A stretch of 19,909 nt of DNA from Bacillota bacterium (GCA_023388635.1 JAEWFW010000001.1:1-19909); one strand, 5' to 3'. Shown: positions 1 to 6,332, numbered from the stretch's first letter. The notes: generated by a model not told the origin, from the letters alone. Made by a program: numbers and translations.

Positions 1-104
1 GATATATACATTTTCTCCGTTTCTAGTTGGACATTTTGCAATTCTTCTATCACAGCCGTAATTTTCCGAAACAATACGGCATACATAGCTTTATAATCAG
101 CCAT
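1..104 (-). CDS. Small hypothetical protein, cut by window edge
   Basis: An ATG at 104-102 opens a leftward frame that stays open for 34 codons to the window edge. The protein begins MADYKAMYAVLFRKITAVIE and continues as a helical, Glu-rich stretch. A G-rich ribosome binding site (GGGGGA, 116-111) sits 6 bases ahead of the start and touches the stop codon of the small ORF upstream. It resembles, from memory, short uncharacterised helical proteins found beside mobile elements in Firmicutes; that resemblance was not tested. Function unknown. It is probably the second gene of a leftward mini-operon driven by the promoter at 252-280. Confidence 0.55.
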   Translation of the reverse strand, partial: MADYKAMYAVLFRKITAVIEELQNVQLETEKMYI

Positions 105-115
105 ACAAAGTCCCC

Positions 116-211
116 CTATTCAATATAGATTTCTTTAAGAATACTTTTCATTGCTTTGTACACAATACTCATTGTATTGCAGCGAATGCTTGGTCTTCCA
201 TTCTCATTCAC
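116..211 (-). CDS. Possible 31-residue micro-ORF
   Basis: A GTG at 211-209 opens 31 codons ending in TAG at 118-116, immediately before the ribosome binding site of the next leftward ORF. The product starts VNENGRPSIRCNTM and ends ILKEIYIE, basic in the first half and helical in the second. The GGAGG (217-213) lies only one base from this GTG, which is poor spacing. A better spaced ATG at 207-205 is in another frame and gives only 12 codons. The tight join to the next ORF and the well-formed promoter upstream argue that something here is translated, but the frame is not certain. Confidence 0.35.
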   Translation of the reverse strand: MNENGRPSIRCNTMSIVYKAMKSILKEIYIE

Positions 212-234
212 ACCTCCAATACTTTTTATCGTTG

Positions 235-250
235 CCTACTACATGGTAGG
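235..250. promoter_or_regulatory. Operator-like palindrome, left copy
   Basis: CCTAC (235-239) and GTAGG (246-250) form an inverted repeat. The string CTACTACATGGTA (236-248) matches CTACTACCTAGTA at 290-302 in 11 of 13 positions. The pair flanks the promoter region between the divergent genes and is most simply read as binding sites of the adjacent XRE regulator. That assignment is inferred. Confidence 0.5.
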
Positions 251-251
251 T

Positions 252-280
252 ATTATATCACCTGTTTAGGATACTATCAA
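252..280 (-). promoter_or_regulatory. Leftward sigma-A promoter
   Basis: Reading leftward, TTGATA (280-275) and a perfect TATAAT (257-252) are separated by 17 bases. The promoter points at the two small leftward ORFs. The palindromic repeat at 235-250 lies just downstream of the -10 box, over the expected transcription start, so a protein bound there would block it. Confidence 0.7.
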
Positions 281-289
281 GATAAAAAA

Positions 290-302
290 CTACTACCTAG
301 TA
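290..302. promoter_or_regulatory. Operator-like palindrome, right copy
   Basis: CTACTACCTAGTA is the second copy of the repeat at 236-248 and contains a near-palindrome, ACTACCTAGT. It ends 8 bases before the GGAGG of the XRE gene, so binding here would affect that gene's own transcription or early translation. Autoregulation is an inference from position. Confidence 0.5.
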
Positions 303-322
303 TAGTTTTGGAGGTGTGGACA

Positions 323-571
323 GTGCAGAAGATTTTACAAGACATACCTATCGGAAGTAATATCCAAAGGATTCGCATATCCCAGGGGATGTCACAACCT
401 GATGTTGTGCGAAAGCTTCAATTGTTTGGTCGTACCATTACAGTAGGTCATTATGGACATATTGAGCAAGGTCGAAAGAACATCTTTGCCACAGACTTGA
501 TTTTATTACAGAGAATTTTCAAAGTAGATTATGAGGAATTTTTTAAAGGGCTTATTCCAGATGGCGAATAA
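323..571 (+). CDS. XRE-type helix-turn-helix regulator
   Basis: This is a short DNA-binding protein of the Cro/CI (XRE) type, 82 residues from the chosen start. The HTH core is readable: an IQRIRISQGMSQPDVVRKL stretch (helices 1-2), then the recognition helix region and the family-typical GHIEQGRKNI turn, followed by LLQRIFKVDYEEFF. There is no extra ligand or oligomerisation domain. GTG at 323 is preferred because GGAGG (310-314) sits 8 bases upstream; the longer TTG start at 308 would overlap that site. The gene diverges from two leftward micro-ORFs, and the paired repeats at 236-248 and 290-302 are probable operators. Translation ends at 571, but an HTH-like reading continues in the same frame downstream. 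Confidence 0.8.
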   Translation: MQKILQDIPIGSNIQRIRISQGMSQPDVVRKLQLFGRTITVGHYGHIEQGRKNIFATDLILLQRIFKVDYEEFFKGLIPDGE

Positions 572-664
572 AGTCACTTTTTTACATTTCAGTGCCTAAG
601 CTTTACACAGGAGCAGCTTGCAAAGATACTTAACAAAAATCTTGTACTTATCAGTATGCTGTAG
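572..664 (+). pseudogene. Relic of an HTH domain
   Basis: Directly after the XRE stop codon and in the same frame, 30 codons stay open. Codons 602-664 read FTQEQLAKILNKNLVLISML followed by a stop, then NKAG. This matches the usual XRE helix 2-turn-helix 3 pattern (TQEQLAK..N....ISMLENG), with the expected Glu codon replaced by TAG. There is no start codon or ribosome binding site of its own. It looks like the remains of a second HTH gene or a former duplicated domain, cut off by the terminator at 669-694. The match is by eye to a degenerate motif, so chance cannot be excluded. Confidence 0.45.
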
Positions 665-668
665 AACA

Positions 669-694
669 AAGCAGGGCAACCGCGCCCTGCTTTT
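669..694 (+). terminator. Intrinsic terminator
   Basis: A perfect 9-bp stem, AAGCAGGGC (669-677) with GCCCTGCTT (684-692), has a 6-base loop and ends in TTTT. It closes the XRE transcription unit and insulates the threonine aldolase promoter. Confidence 0.85.
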
Positions 695-738
695 GCTATA
701 CGGTTATTCTTCTCGGCAATTACAACATAATTGTGTGA

Positions 739-767
739 TTCCCAATACCGGTAATTTATGATAGAAT
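739..767 (+). promoter_or_regulatory. Promoter of the threonine aldolase cluster
   Basis: A TAGAAT -10 box (762-767) carries an extended TGA just upstream. It lies 17 bases from a weak -35, TTCCCA (739-744), which fits a TGn-type sigma-A promoter. The start codon of the aldolase follows at 805. Confidence 0.5.
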
Positions 768-804
768 CTCTATTAAAACCAAAGGGAAATGGAGTAGATA
801 TTCT

Positions 805-1851
805 ATGTCAAAATCATATATCGATCTGAGAAGTGACACCGTTACACAACCAACGCCGGAAATGCGTCTAGCGATGCAGCAAGCCGAAGTCGGGGATGAT
901 GTATACTGTGATGACCCTACAGTGATCGAGCTCGAAAAATATGCAGCCGAATTAATCGGCAAAGAAGCCGCCTTATTTGTCCCAACAGGAACAATGGGAA
1001 ACCAACTTGCTATTATGACACATACCCGCAATGGCGACGAAATCATCGCCGGTGCATCGAGTCATATTATCCGCTATGAAGGAGGCGCACATGCACGCTT
1101 GTCCGGTGTCAGTGCTGCATTAATCGATAACCCAAATCAGTATATTTATCCCGAAGATGTAGAACGCAAAATCCGTCCACACGGAGACGTTCATTTTCCT
1201 TCGACGCGCCTGCTCTGTTTAGAAAACGCATTGTGTAACGGCGACGTAGTCCCTTTAGAAATTATCAATGCATCATGTGAGGTTGCTCACCGCAACGGAC
1301 TTCCCGTACATCTTGACGGCGCACGCATCTTTAACGCTGCCGCTGCCCTCAATGTCGATGCACGCGATATCGCAGCACAAGTAGATTCTGTAATGTTCTG
1401 TCTCTCGAAAGGGCTGTGTGCGCCTATCGGTTCCATGCTTTGCGGTACAAAAGAATTTATTGAGCGAGCTCGAAGAAACCGCAAAGTACTCGGTGGTGGC
1501 ATGAGACAGGTAGGGGTATTGGCGGCCTGTGGTCTGATCGCTTTACAGCAAATGACAAAGCGTTTGCACGAAGACCACGCAAATGCACAGTATTTAGGTG
1601 AACAATTGTCTGCTATCCCTGGAATCACCGTCGATTTGCAGGCAATCAAGATCAATATGGTCTTTTGGCAAACGGAGATTGCTAACTTTGATTCGCAAGC
1701 CTTTGTCGAATACATGTACCAACAAGGAATCAAAGTTTCCGGCGTTTCAGCAGGCAAATATCGTTTCGTGACAAATAACGATGTGACGCGGTCCGATGCC
1801 GACAAAGTCATCGAAACAATCAAAGCATACATCGAAACGATTACACAATAG
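805..1851 (+). CDS. ltaE: Low-specificity threonine aldolase
   Basis: This is a PLP-dependent enzyme of fold type I, cytosolic, that cleaves L-threonine or allo-threonine to glycine and acetaldehyde. Its 348 residues fit the family length. The N-terminal IDLRSDTVTQPTPEM is the family hallmark. His87 (SSHI) stacks on the cofactor in relatives, DGAR (Asp171, Arg174) binds the pyridine nitrogen and carboxylate, and Lys202 in CLSKGL is the Schiff-base lysine. Glycine-rich VLGGGMRQVG follows. ATG at 805 has GGAG ten bases upstream. The gene is first in a rightward cluster with an AraC-type regulator and a transglutaminase-like protein; the substrate specificity in vivo is not shown by sequence alone. 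Confidence 0.95.
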   Translation: MSKSYIDLRSDTVTQPTPEMRLAMQQAEVGDDVYCDDPTVIELEKYAAELIGKEAALFVPTGTMGNQLAIMTHTRNGDEIIAGASSHIIRYEGGAHARLSGVSAALIDNPNQYIYPEDVERKIRPHGDVHFPSTRLLCLENALCNGDVVPLEIINASCEVAHRNGLPVHLDGARIFNAAAALNVDARDIAAQVDSVMFCLSKGLCAPIGSMLCGTKEFIERARRNRKVLGGGMRQVGVLAACGLIALQQMTKRLHEDHANAQYLGEQLSAIPGITVDLQAIKINMVFWQTEIANFDSQAFVEYMYQQGIKVSGVSAGKYRFVTNNDVTRSDADKVIETIKAYIETITQ

Positions 1852-1855
1852 AACG

Positions 1856-2617
1856 ATGATGCATATCTACGCAGCTGATGACCACATAATGTTCATTACT
1901 GATACAATCAATGCCGATTTCCATCGGCATTCTTTTATGCAACTTTCTATATCATTACAATCTGCTTTCATAATAAAAACGTCTGAAAAACAATTTCCTT
2001 GTAGGGGCATTGTCATCGACTCCAATACCGATCATTATTTTGACGGTAATCAGAATCTATTATTATTTTTATTGATCGATAATACTTCCAGCCTTGCGAA
2101 GCAACTACGCCAAACATTTTTACAGAATGGAAATCTCTATATTTTGCCTGACGAAAAGATCGCTTTACTAATCAACCGTGATATGCACTCAATCAATGAT
2201 ACAAATTACTTCGAGCTTTTGAGTAAAATATTAACAACCCTTGGTCTTCAAGACTTTGAATCAAATACTACTGATGGACGCATTTCGAAAATTATCGAAC
2301 AATTGCGCTCATGCACACAGTCGGATCATTCAATCAAACAACTTGCGGAGAGCGTATTTTTATCTCCCAGCCGGTTATCTCACTTATTCAAACAGTATAC
2401 AGGTGTATCATTAAACACATATATTGTGCATCACAAGCTGCAAAAAGCCCTATTCCATATTTTCAACGGAACGGCAATCACGGATGCAGCCATGCTCGCC
2501 GGTTTCGACAGTCCCTCCCACTTAGCTGCAACCAGCAAGCGCCTATTGGGAATGTCCGCCAAAGAAATACGTAAAGACAGCGTTTTTTTGAAAGTATCCC
2601 GCTATCAATCATCGTAA
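1856..2617 (+). CDS. AraC-family transcriptional regulator
   Basis: This is a DNA-binding regulator of 253 residues. The N-terminal half begins near HRHSFMQLSISL, as in cupin-like sensor domains, and the ligand is unknown. The C-terminal ~100 residues form the double HTH: IKQLAESVFLSPSRLSHLFK is the first helix-turn-helix, and DAAMLAGFDSPSHLA..SKRLLGMSAKEIR is the family signature. The frame is open back to an ATG at 1796 inside the aldolase gene. I prefer the ATG pair at 1856/1859, just past the aldolase stop. Neither has a clear ribosome binding site, so translation may be coupled to the aldolase. It probably controls this cluster. Confidence 0.85.
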   Translation: MMHIYAADDHIMFITDTINADFHRHSFMQLSISLQSAFIIKTSEKQFPCRGIVIDSNTDHYFDGNQNLLLFLLIDNTSSLAKQLRQTFLQNGNLYILPDEKIALLINRDMHSINDTNYFELLSKILTTLGLQDFESNTTDGRISKIIEQLRSCTQSDHSIKQLAESVFLSPSRLSHLFKQYTGVSLNTYIVHHKLQKALFHIFNGTAITDAAMLAGFDSPSHLAATSKRLLGMSAKEIRKDSVFLKVSRYQSS

Positions 2618-2639
2618 GATATTTGCGGGAGGTATGATT

Positions 2640-3338
2640 ATGGAACGCTATTTACAGGAAACACTGTTATTAAATTATTCTCATGCTTTAATACAAAAAA
2701 TCATTGATGACAATGGCTGGCGGAATCATAACGATACGTCAAAAATTCTCAACAGCTACAATTACGTGCGCGACTCGATTCCCTTCGGTTTCAACAGCAA
2801 CGATGCAAGCTCTGCCGCTAAAGTCCTGCTTGACGGGTACGGGCAATGCAATACAAAAGGAATTCTATTTATGGCTTTTTTGAGGGCTTTAGGAATTCCT
2901 TGCCGTATACATGGATTTATGATCGGGAAACAGTTGCAAAAAGGTGCCATTAGCGGTCCTTTCTACGAACTGTCTCCTGAAGAAATCCTACACAGTTGGG
3001 TTGAAATCTACTATAAAGGCAAATGGCTAAACCTCGAAGGGTTCATACTCGATATTGCTTACTTGACAAAACTGCAAGAAAAATTTCGACAACCAACCGG
3101 CTCATTTTGCGGCTACGGCGTCGCCACCAATGACTTTAACAATCCGCCTATCTATTGGGAAGAAGGCGATACCTATATTCAAAAAGAAGGCATCGTCAAA
3201 GACTTGGGAACCTTTGACCATCCAGATCAGTTGTTTTCAGTTCACAAACAGCAACTGAATAAAGTAAAAACACTGCTGTATAAATATTTTGTACGCCGTA
3301 TTATGAATTACAACATTAGGCAAATCCGTCAAGGATAA
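2640..3338 (+). CDS. Transglutaminase-like domain protein
   Basis: This 232-residue protein has a papain-like transglutaminase core. The triad can be read as Cys70 in GYGQCNTKG, His118 in LHSWVEIYY and an acidic residue at Glu133 in LNLEGF, where Asp is more usual. The ALGIPCRIHGF segment between Cys and His is typical of the superfamily. Such proteins may be proteases, amidases or cross-linking enzymes; the substrate cannot be told. There is no signal peptide or membrane segment, so it should be cytosolic. The start is set at ATG 2640 because GGGAGG (2627-2632) is 7 bases away; the ATG at 2634 is only 1 base from it. It lies 22 bases after the AraC gene, probably in one transcript. Confidence 0.8.
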   Translation: MERYLQETLLLNYSHALIQKIIDDNGWRNHNDTSKILNSYNYVRDSIPFGFNSNDASSAAKVLLDGYGQCNTKGILFMAFLRALGIPCRIHGFMIGKQLQKGAISGPFYELSPEEILHSWVEIYYKGKWLNLEGFILDIAYLTKLQEKFRQPTGSFCGYGVATNDFNNPPIYWEEGDTYIQKEGIVKDLGTFDHPDQLFSVHKQQLNKVKTLLYKYFVRRIMNYNIRQIRQG

Positions 3339-3340
3339 TT

Positions 3341-3379
3341 AGGAGCACTCTGCTATGAGTTAGAAAATCTCATGCTCCT
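3341..3379 (+). terminator. Hairpin after the transglutaminase gene
   Basis: AGGAGC (3341-3346) pairs with GCTCCT (3374-3379), with an inner ATGAG/CTCAT helix (3355-3359, 3369-3373) and an asymmetric bulge. The tail is only moderately U-rich, so termination efficiency is uncertain. Confidence 0.45.
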
Positions 3380-3390
3380 ATTGTTGGCAT

Positions 3391-3419
3391 TTGACAATTT
3401 TCGCCCATAGGATTATGCT
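3391..3419 (+). promoter_or_regulatory. Promoter of the MutS2-like leader
   Basis: A consensus TTGACA (3391-3396), 17-base spacer and TATGCT (3414-3419) make a good sigma-A promoter. Transcription should start near 3426. That gives a leader of about 330 bases before the MutS2-like start codon, far longer than normal for this window. Confidence 0.7.
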
Positions 3420-3451
3420 ATAGACATGTAAGTTTGAAAGGTGGAATTTTG

Positions 3452-3487
3452 ATGTCGGTCTTGTCTGTTATGGTGAATTGCAACTAA
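3452..3487 (+). CDS. 11-codon leader peptide ORF
   Basis: ATG at 3452 opens MSVLSVMVNCN and stops at 3485-3487. It is preceded by AAAGGTGG (3437-3444) at 7-base spacing, as good as the sites of real genes here. The stop codon lies inside the hairpin at 3478-3497, and the coding bases form the 5' arm of the main leader helix. A ribosome paused on it would therefore change the fold downstream. The role is inferred by analogy with antibiotic-sensing leader peptides. Confidence 0.45.
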   Translation: MSVLSVMVNCN

Positions 3488-3588
3488 ATAGTTGCAAAAG
3501 GTGTGACTTCCGGGGATTACCCCTTGTTTTTTGTCGCCCTTTTGGAAACATACCTGACAGACTGCTTCCATACGACGAATAATATCTG

Positions 3589-3620
3589 CGTGGCAAGGTA
3601 GTTTTCTTGCCGCGTTTTTT
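3589..3620 (+). terminator. First leader terminator
   Basis: CGTGGCAAG pairs with CTTGCCGCG (9 bp, one G-U), followed by TTTTTT at 3615-3620. Its 5' arm (3589-3597) can instead pair imperfectly with CTTCCATACG (3565-3574), which would act as an antiterminator if the outer leader helix is opened. Confidence 0.8.
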
Positions 3621-3643
3621 ATTATCCATATTTGTTTTCAAAA

Positions 3644-3706
3644 ATGTCCGCAAGAGGCTTTCTGCACTGTTACTGGTGTGGTGTGTTTTCTTGCGGATAT
3701 TTTTTT
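3644..3706 (+). terminator. Second leader terminator
   Basis: ATGTCCGCAAGA (3644-3655) pairs over about 12 bp with TCTTGCGGATAT, followed by a run of seven T (3700-3706). The loop is unusually long (about 33 bases). It stands 49 bases before the MutS2-like start codon, so transcripts must pass two terminators to reach the gene. Confidence 0.75.
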
Positions 3707-3754
3707 AACTTATTTACTTTACTACATGTCATTATCAAAGGAGCGTAAATCATT

Positions 3755-5689
3755 ATGAATCATCATACAACACTTGAATTTGATCAAATCTTACAACAAC
3801 TTGCGAACCATGCATTATCCGATAAAACAAAACAGCGCTGCCTCAGCCTTGTGCCGTCACTCAATGAAAGTGAAGTAAAACGCCGCATTGATGAAACGAC
3901 CCAAGCAAAGCGAGTGATGGAACAGGTGGGAACGCCGCCGATACCGTCGATGACAGATTTGCAAAAAGTCATTTCTATGATCTCCATCGATGCGATGCTG
4001 GTACCGGAACAAATCACATGTGTCGCATTGTTTCTAGCGTCCTGCCGTAGAATGAAAACATATCTCAAAAAAGCTGAAATGACTGACACAGACATCGCAT
4101 GGTACGGCACTGCCCTCGATGAATTGCCGGAACTGGAAAGTGAAATTGAACAAACAATCAGAAACGGCATCGTCGATGACAAAGCATCGGCAGCATTATC
4201 TGCAATCCGCAGACAAATAAGCATTACAACCGATCGCATAAAAGAAAAACTTAATGCCCTGCTGCGCAACAATAAATCGTGGTTTTCTGAGAGCTTTGTG
4301 TCTGTACGCAACGGTCACTACACGCTGCCGGTCAAACGCGAATGCCGAAAGCATGTCACGGGTATCGTAATCGATACATCACAGACAGGTGGGACCTGTT
4401 TTATTGAGCCTGCCTCTGTGGGCAAACTGCAAACCGAACTTGCGGAGTTGCAAATCGAAGAAGAAAATGAAGTCCGGCGCATCCTATACACTTTAACTGC
4501 TCTGATCTCCGACGATCTGCCGACGATTAAGAGAAACATTGATACGCTCGAGACACTCGATTTTCTATTCGCCAAAGCTAAACTCAGTCTGTCTATGAAT
4601 GGGGAGCCAATCGCAATTAACAGGTCAAAGGAGATTCATCTAATCAATGCCAAGCACCCTTTGTTAGACCCTGCGATTGCCGTTCCGTTAAACTTCGCAA
4701 TCGGCTTAGACTCCATCGGCGTCGTTATCACCGGTCCGAATACAGGCGGAAAAACCGTTGCTTTAAAAACCGTAGGTCTACTGTCTTTGATGATCCAGAG
4801 CGGCTTGCATATCCCGGCTGATAAACAAAGCAGTATTTGCATGCGCAATCTAGTGCTATGCGACATTGGCGACGGACAAAGTATTACGGAAAATCTATCT
4901 ACTTTCTCGTCACATATGAAAAATATAATCGGGATATTAGATCAAGCAAATCATGAATCACTCGTGTTACTCGATGAATTAGGTTCAGGCACCGACCCTA
5001 CAGAAGGAATGGGAATTGCCGTAGCTGTCTTAGATGAACTCTGTGCCAAACAGTGTTTATTTATCATCACCAGCCACTATCCGGAAATTAAAGACTATGC
5101 AGAGGTTAACCCCAACATAGTCAACGCACGTATGGCATTTGACAAAGAAAGTTTACTGCCGCTTTATCGTTTGGAAATTGGCAGAGCCGGTGAAAGCTGC
5201 GCCCTGTATATCTCGAAGAAGCTCGGCATGCAACCACATATTTTGGCACGCGCCTACAAAGCTGCCTATGGTGATCCAACGTCAACCGACTATTTTGAGC
5301 AGCTTCCGATATCTATGCCGCCAGCCCAATCTTCTACTGCTACACCAAGGGTTGAATATCAAAAAACAAACACGGCACAGAAATCGGAAAAACAGCGTCG
5401 AAGTGATACATTCCAAATCGGGGACAGTGTGCTCGTCTTTCCGCAAAAAGAAATCGGCATCGTCTATGCCCGTTCCAACCATAAAGGAGAAATCGGTGTG
5501 CAGATCAAAGGCGACAAAAAACTCATCAACCACAAGCGAATAAAACTGCATGTACCGGCAGATGAGCTTTATCCCGATGACTATGATCTTTCTATCGTAT
5601 TTGACACCGTAGAGAACCGAAAAGCTAATAAACGCATGCAAAAACATCATGAGAAAGGCAATGAGATTATCAATAGACTCGAAGAGTAA
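3755..5689 (+). CDS. MutS2-like ATPase lacking the Smr domain
   Basis: This is a MutS-superfamily ATPase of 644 residues. An N-terminal helical core/lever region occupies about residues 1-310. It is followed by Walker A GPNTGGKT (327-334), the signature loop around ENLSTFSSHM and Walker B LVLLDELGSGTDPTEG near 402-417. A basic, Ser/Thr-rich linker leads to a small beta domain (FQIGDSVLVFPQKEIGIVYA). Full MutS2 is about 780 residues and ends in an Smr nuclease domain; none is present here and the protein stops at NEIINRLEE. MutS2 is linked to recombination control and, in B. subtilis, to rescue of collided ribosomes. The start has AAAGGAG 11 bases upstream. Expression is probably gated by the leader at 3426-3754. 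Confidence 0.88.
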   Translation: MNHHTTLEFDQILQQLANHALSDKTKQRCLSLVPSLNESEVKRRIDETTQAKRVMEQVGTPPIPSMTDLQKVISMISIDAMLVPEQITCVALFLASCRRMKTYLKKAEMTDTDIAWYGTALDELPELESEIEQTIRNGIVDDKASAALSAIRRQISITTDRIKEKLNALLRNNKSWFSESFVSVRNGHYTLPVKRECRKHVTGIVIDTSQTGGTCFIEPASVGKLQTELAELQIEEENEVRRILYTLTALISDDLPTIKRNIDTLETLDFLFAKAKLSLSMNGEPIAINRSKEIHLINAKHPLLDPAIAVPLNFAIGLDSIGVVITGPNTGGKTVALKTVGLLSLMIQSGLHIPADKQSSICMRNLVLCDIGDGQSITENLSTFSSHMKNIIGILDQANHESLVLLDELGSGTDPTEGMGIAVAVLDELCAKQCLFIITSHYPEIKDYAEVNPNIVNARMAFDKESLLPLYRLEIGRAGESCALYISKKLGMQPHILARAYKAAYGDPTSTDYFEQLPISMPPAQSSTATPRVEYQKTNTAQKSEKQRRSDTFQIGDSVLVFPQKEIGIVYARSNHKGEIGVQIKGDKKLINHKRIKLHVPADELYPDDYDLSIVFDTVENRKANKRMQKHHEKGNEIINRLEE

Positions 5690-5755
5690 AGCGCTGAATA
5701 CGCGGATAGAGTGACAAAAATAGGTAGGCAGGAATTTGTTTATTGCTGAATGCTG

Positions 5756-5790
5756 TAAGGGGGTTATCCGAAAATTGGACACCCCCCTTA
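5756..5790. terminator. Hairpin between convergent genes
   Basis: TAAGGGGGT (5756-5764) pairs with ACCCCCCTTA (5781-5790, one extra C), with a short TCC/GGA inner pairing. It lies between the MutS2-like gene and the leftward acetyltransferase and could terminate either, but there is no clear U-run on either strand. The rest of the 170-base gap holds no gene I can support. Confidence 0.45.
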
Positions 5791-5858
5791 TATACAGCTA
5801 AATTTGGTACTCGTTCAGAATTTTCATAATATCGCCAGAACAACATCTTTTTTAGTGC

Positions 5859-6332
5859 TCATAATCTATAACTGTGCACTTTCATCTTAATTCCATTGCG
5901 TTCAAATCCAGCATTTTCTGAAATAAGTCTAAAGCCAAAGCGTTTAAGGATTTTTTCGCTGGCAATGTTATCCACAACTACATCGGCAAAAAAAGTAATA
6001 TCGCTATATTTTTCTCTCATAAAGTGCAGCAGCCATTTTATTGATGTCGTCGCGTAGCCTTGTCCCCAACTCGATTTGCGAAACTGATAAAACAATCCAT
6101 ATTGAGATTTTGCTTTATCGATACAAGGGCATCCAACAATTCCAATCAAGCCATTTGCGTTGCTGACGACAAAGACATCAAAACCTTTTAAATCTTTGAT
6201 TTTATCTTTAACCTCTTCTAATATGTAAGGCTCTTTTATATTGGTAAACCGAATAACGTCTACATCAGACCAAATGGGCAGTAGATCATTTGCATGAGAG
6301 TCATCAAGTTGCGTATATGTCAATTCTTCCAT
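5859..6332 (-). CDS. GNAT-family N-acetyltransferase
   Basis: This 157-residue protein matches the RimJ/Acetyltransf_3 type of acetyl-CoA-dependent N-acetyltransferase. Motif A, which binds the CoA pyrophosphate, is SWGQGYATTSIKWLL; motif B is seen in VDNIASEKILKRFGF. The acceptor is unknown; relatives act on protein N-termini, small amines or antibiotics. The start codon directly follows the stop of the DUF4261 gene (TAA then ATG), and GGAG lies 7 bases upstream inside that gene. The two are therefore translationally coupled in one operon. Confidence 0.88.
   Translation of the reverse strand: MEELTYTQLDDSHANDLLPIWSDVDVIRFTNIKEPYILEEVKDKIKDLKGFDVFVVSNANGLIGIVGCPCIDKAKSQYGLFYQFRKSSWGQGYATTSIKWLLHFMREKYSDITFFADVVVDNIASEKILKRFGFRLISENAGFERNGIKMKVHSYRL

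Larger units (their letters stand above)
3426..3754 (+). ncRNA. Structured leader RNA with tandem terminators
   Basis: Several helices can be read. A helix pairs 3463-3470 with 3555-3562 (GTCTGTTA with TGACAGAC), extended by GTCG/CGAC (3454-3457, 3573-3576). Inside it lie a perfect 8-bp hairpin (3478-3485 with 3490-3497) and a second arm (3498-3507 with 3533-3541) carrying GGGGATTACCCC (3512-3523). Together they form a three-way junction. Two terminators follow. The 5' arm of the outer helix overlaps an 11-codon ORF. I see no match to known riboswitch cores, T-box or SRP RNA; the roughly 195-nt span to the first terminator is also of 6S RNA size. Best reading: a cis-acting attenuator of the MutS2-like gene, with a separate small RNA as the alternative. 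Confidence 0.5.

Noticed and set aside
1287..1832. 181-codon leftward ORF inside the threonine aldolase gene
   Set aside because: Shadow of a clearly real gene on the other strand; no ribosome binding site or family pattern.
2311..2574. 87-codon ORF inside the AraC gene
   Set aside because: Overlaps the conserved HTH region in another frame and has no recognisable features.
3426..3620. T-box, lysine, TPP, FMN, SAM or Mn riboswitch
   Set aside because: I looked for their conserved cores and found none; GCGTGGCA near the terminator resembles the T-box GGGTGGNACCGCG only loosely and no specifier stem fits.
3468..3653. 61-codon leftward ORF across the leader region
   Set aside because: It covers both leader hairpins and a terminator, has no family resemblance, and its composition follows from the structured RNA on the other strand.
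5282..5782. 166-codon leftward ORF at the end of the MutS2-like gene
   Set aside because: Mostly antisense to a conserved ATPase; the part outside it falls in the hairpin region.
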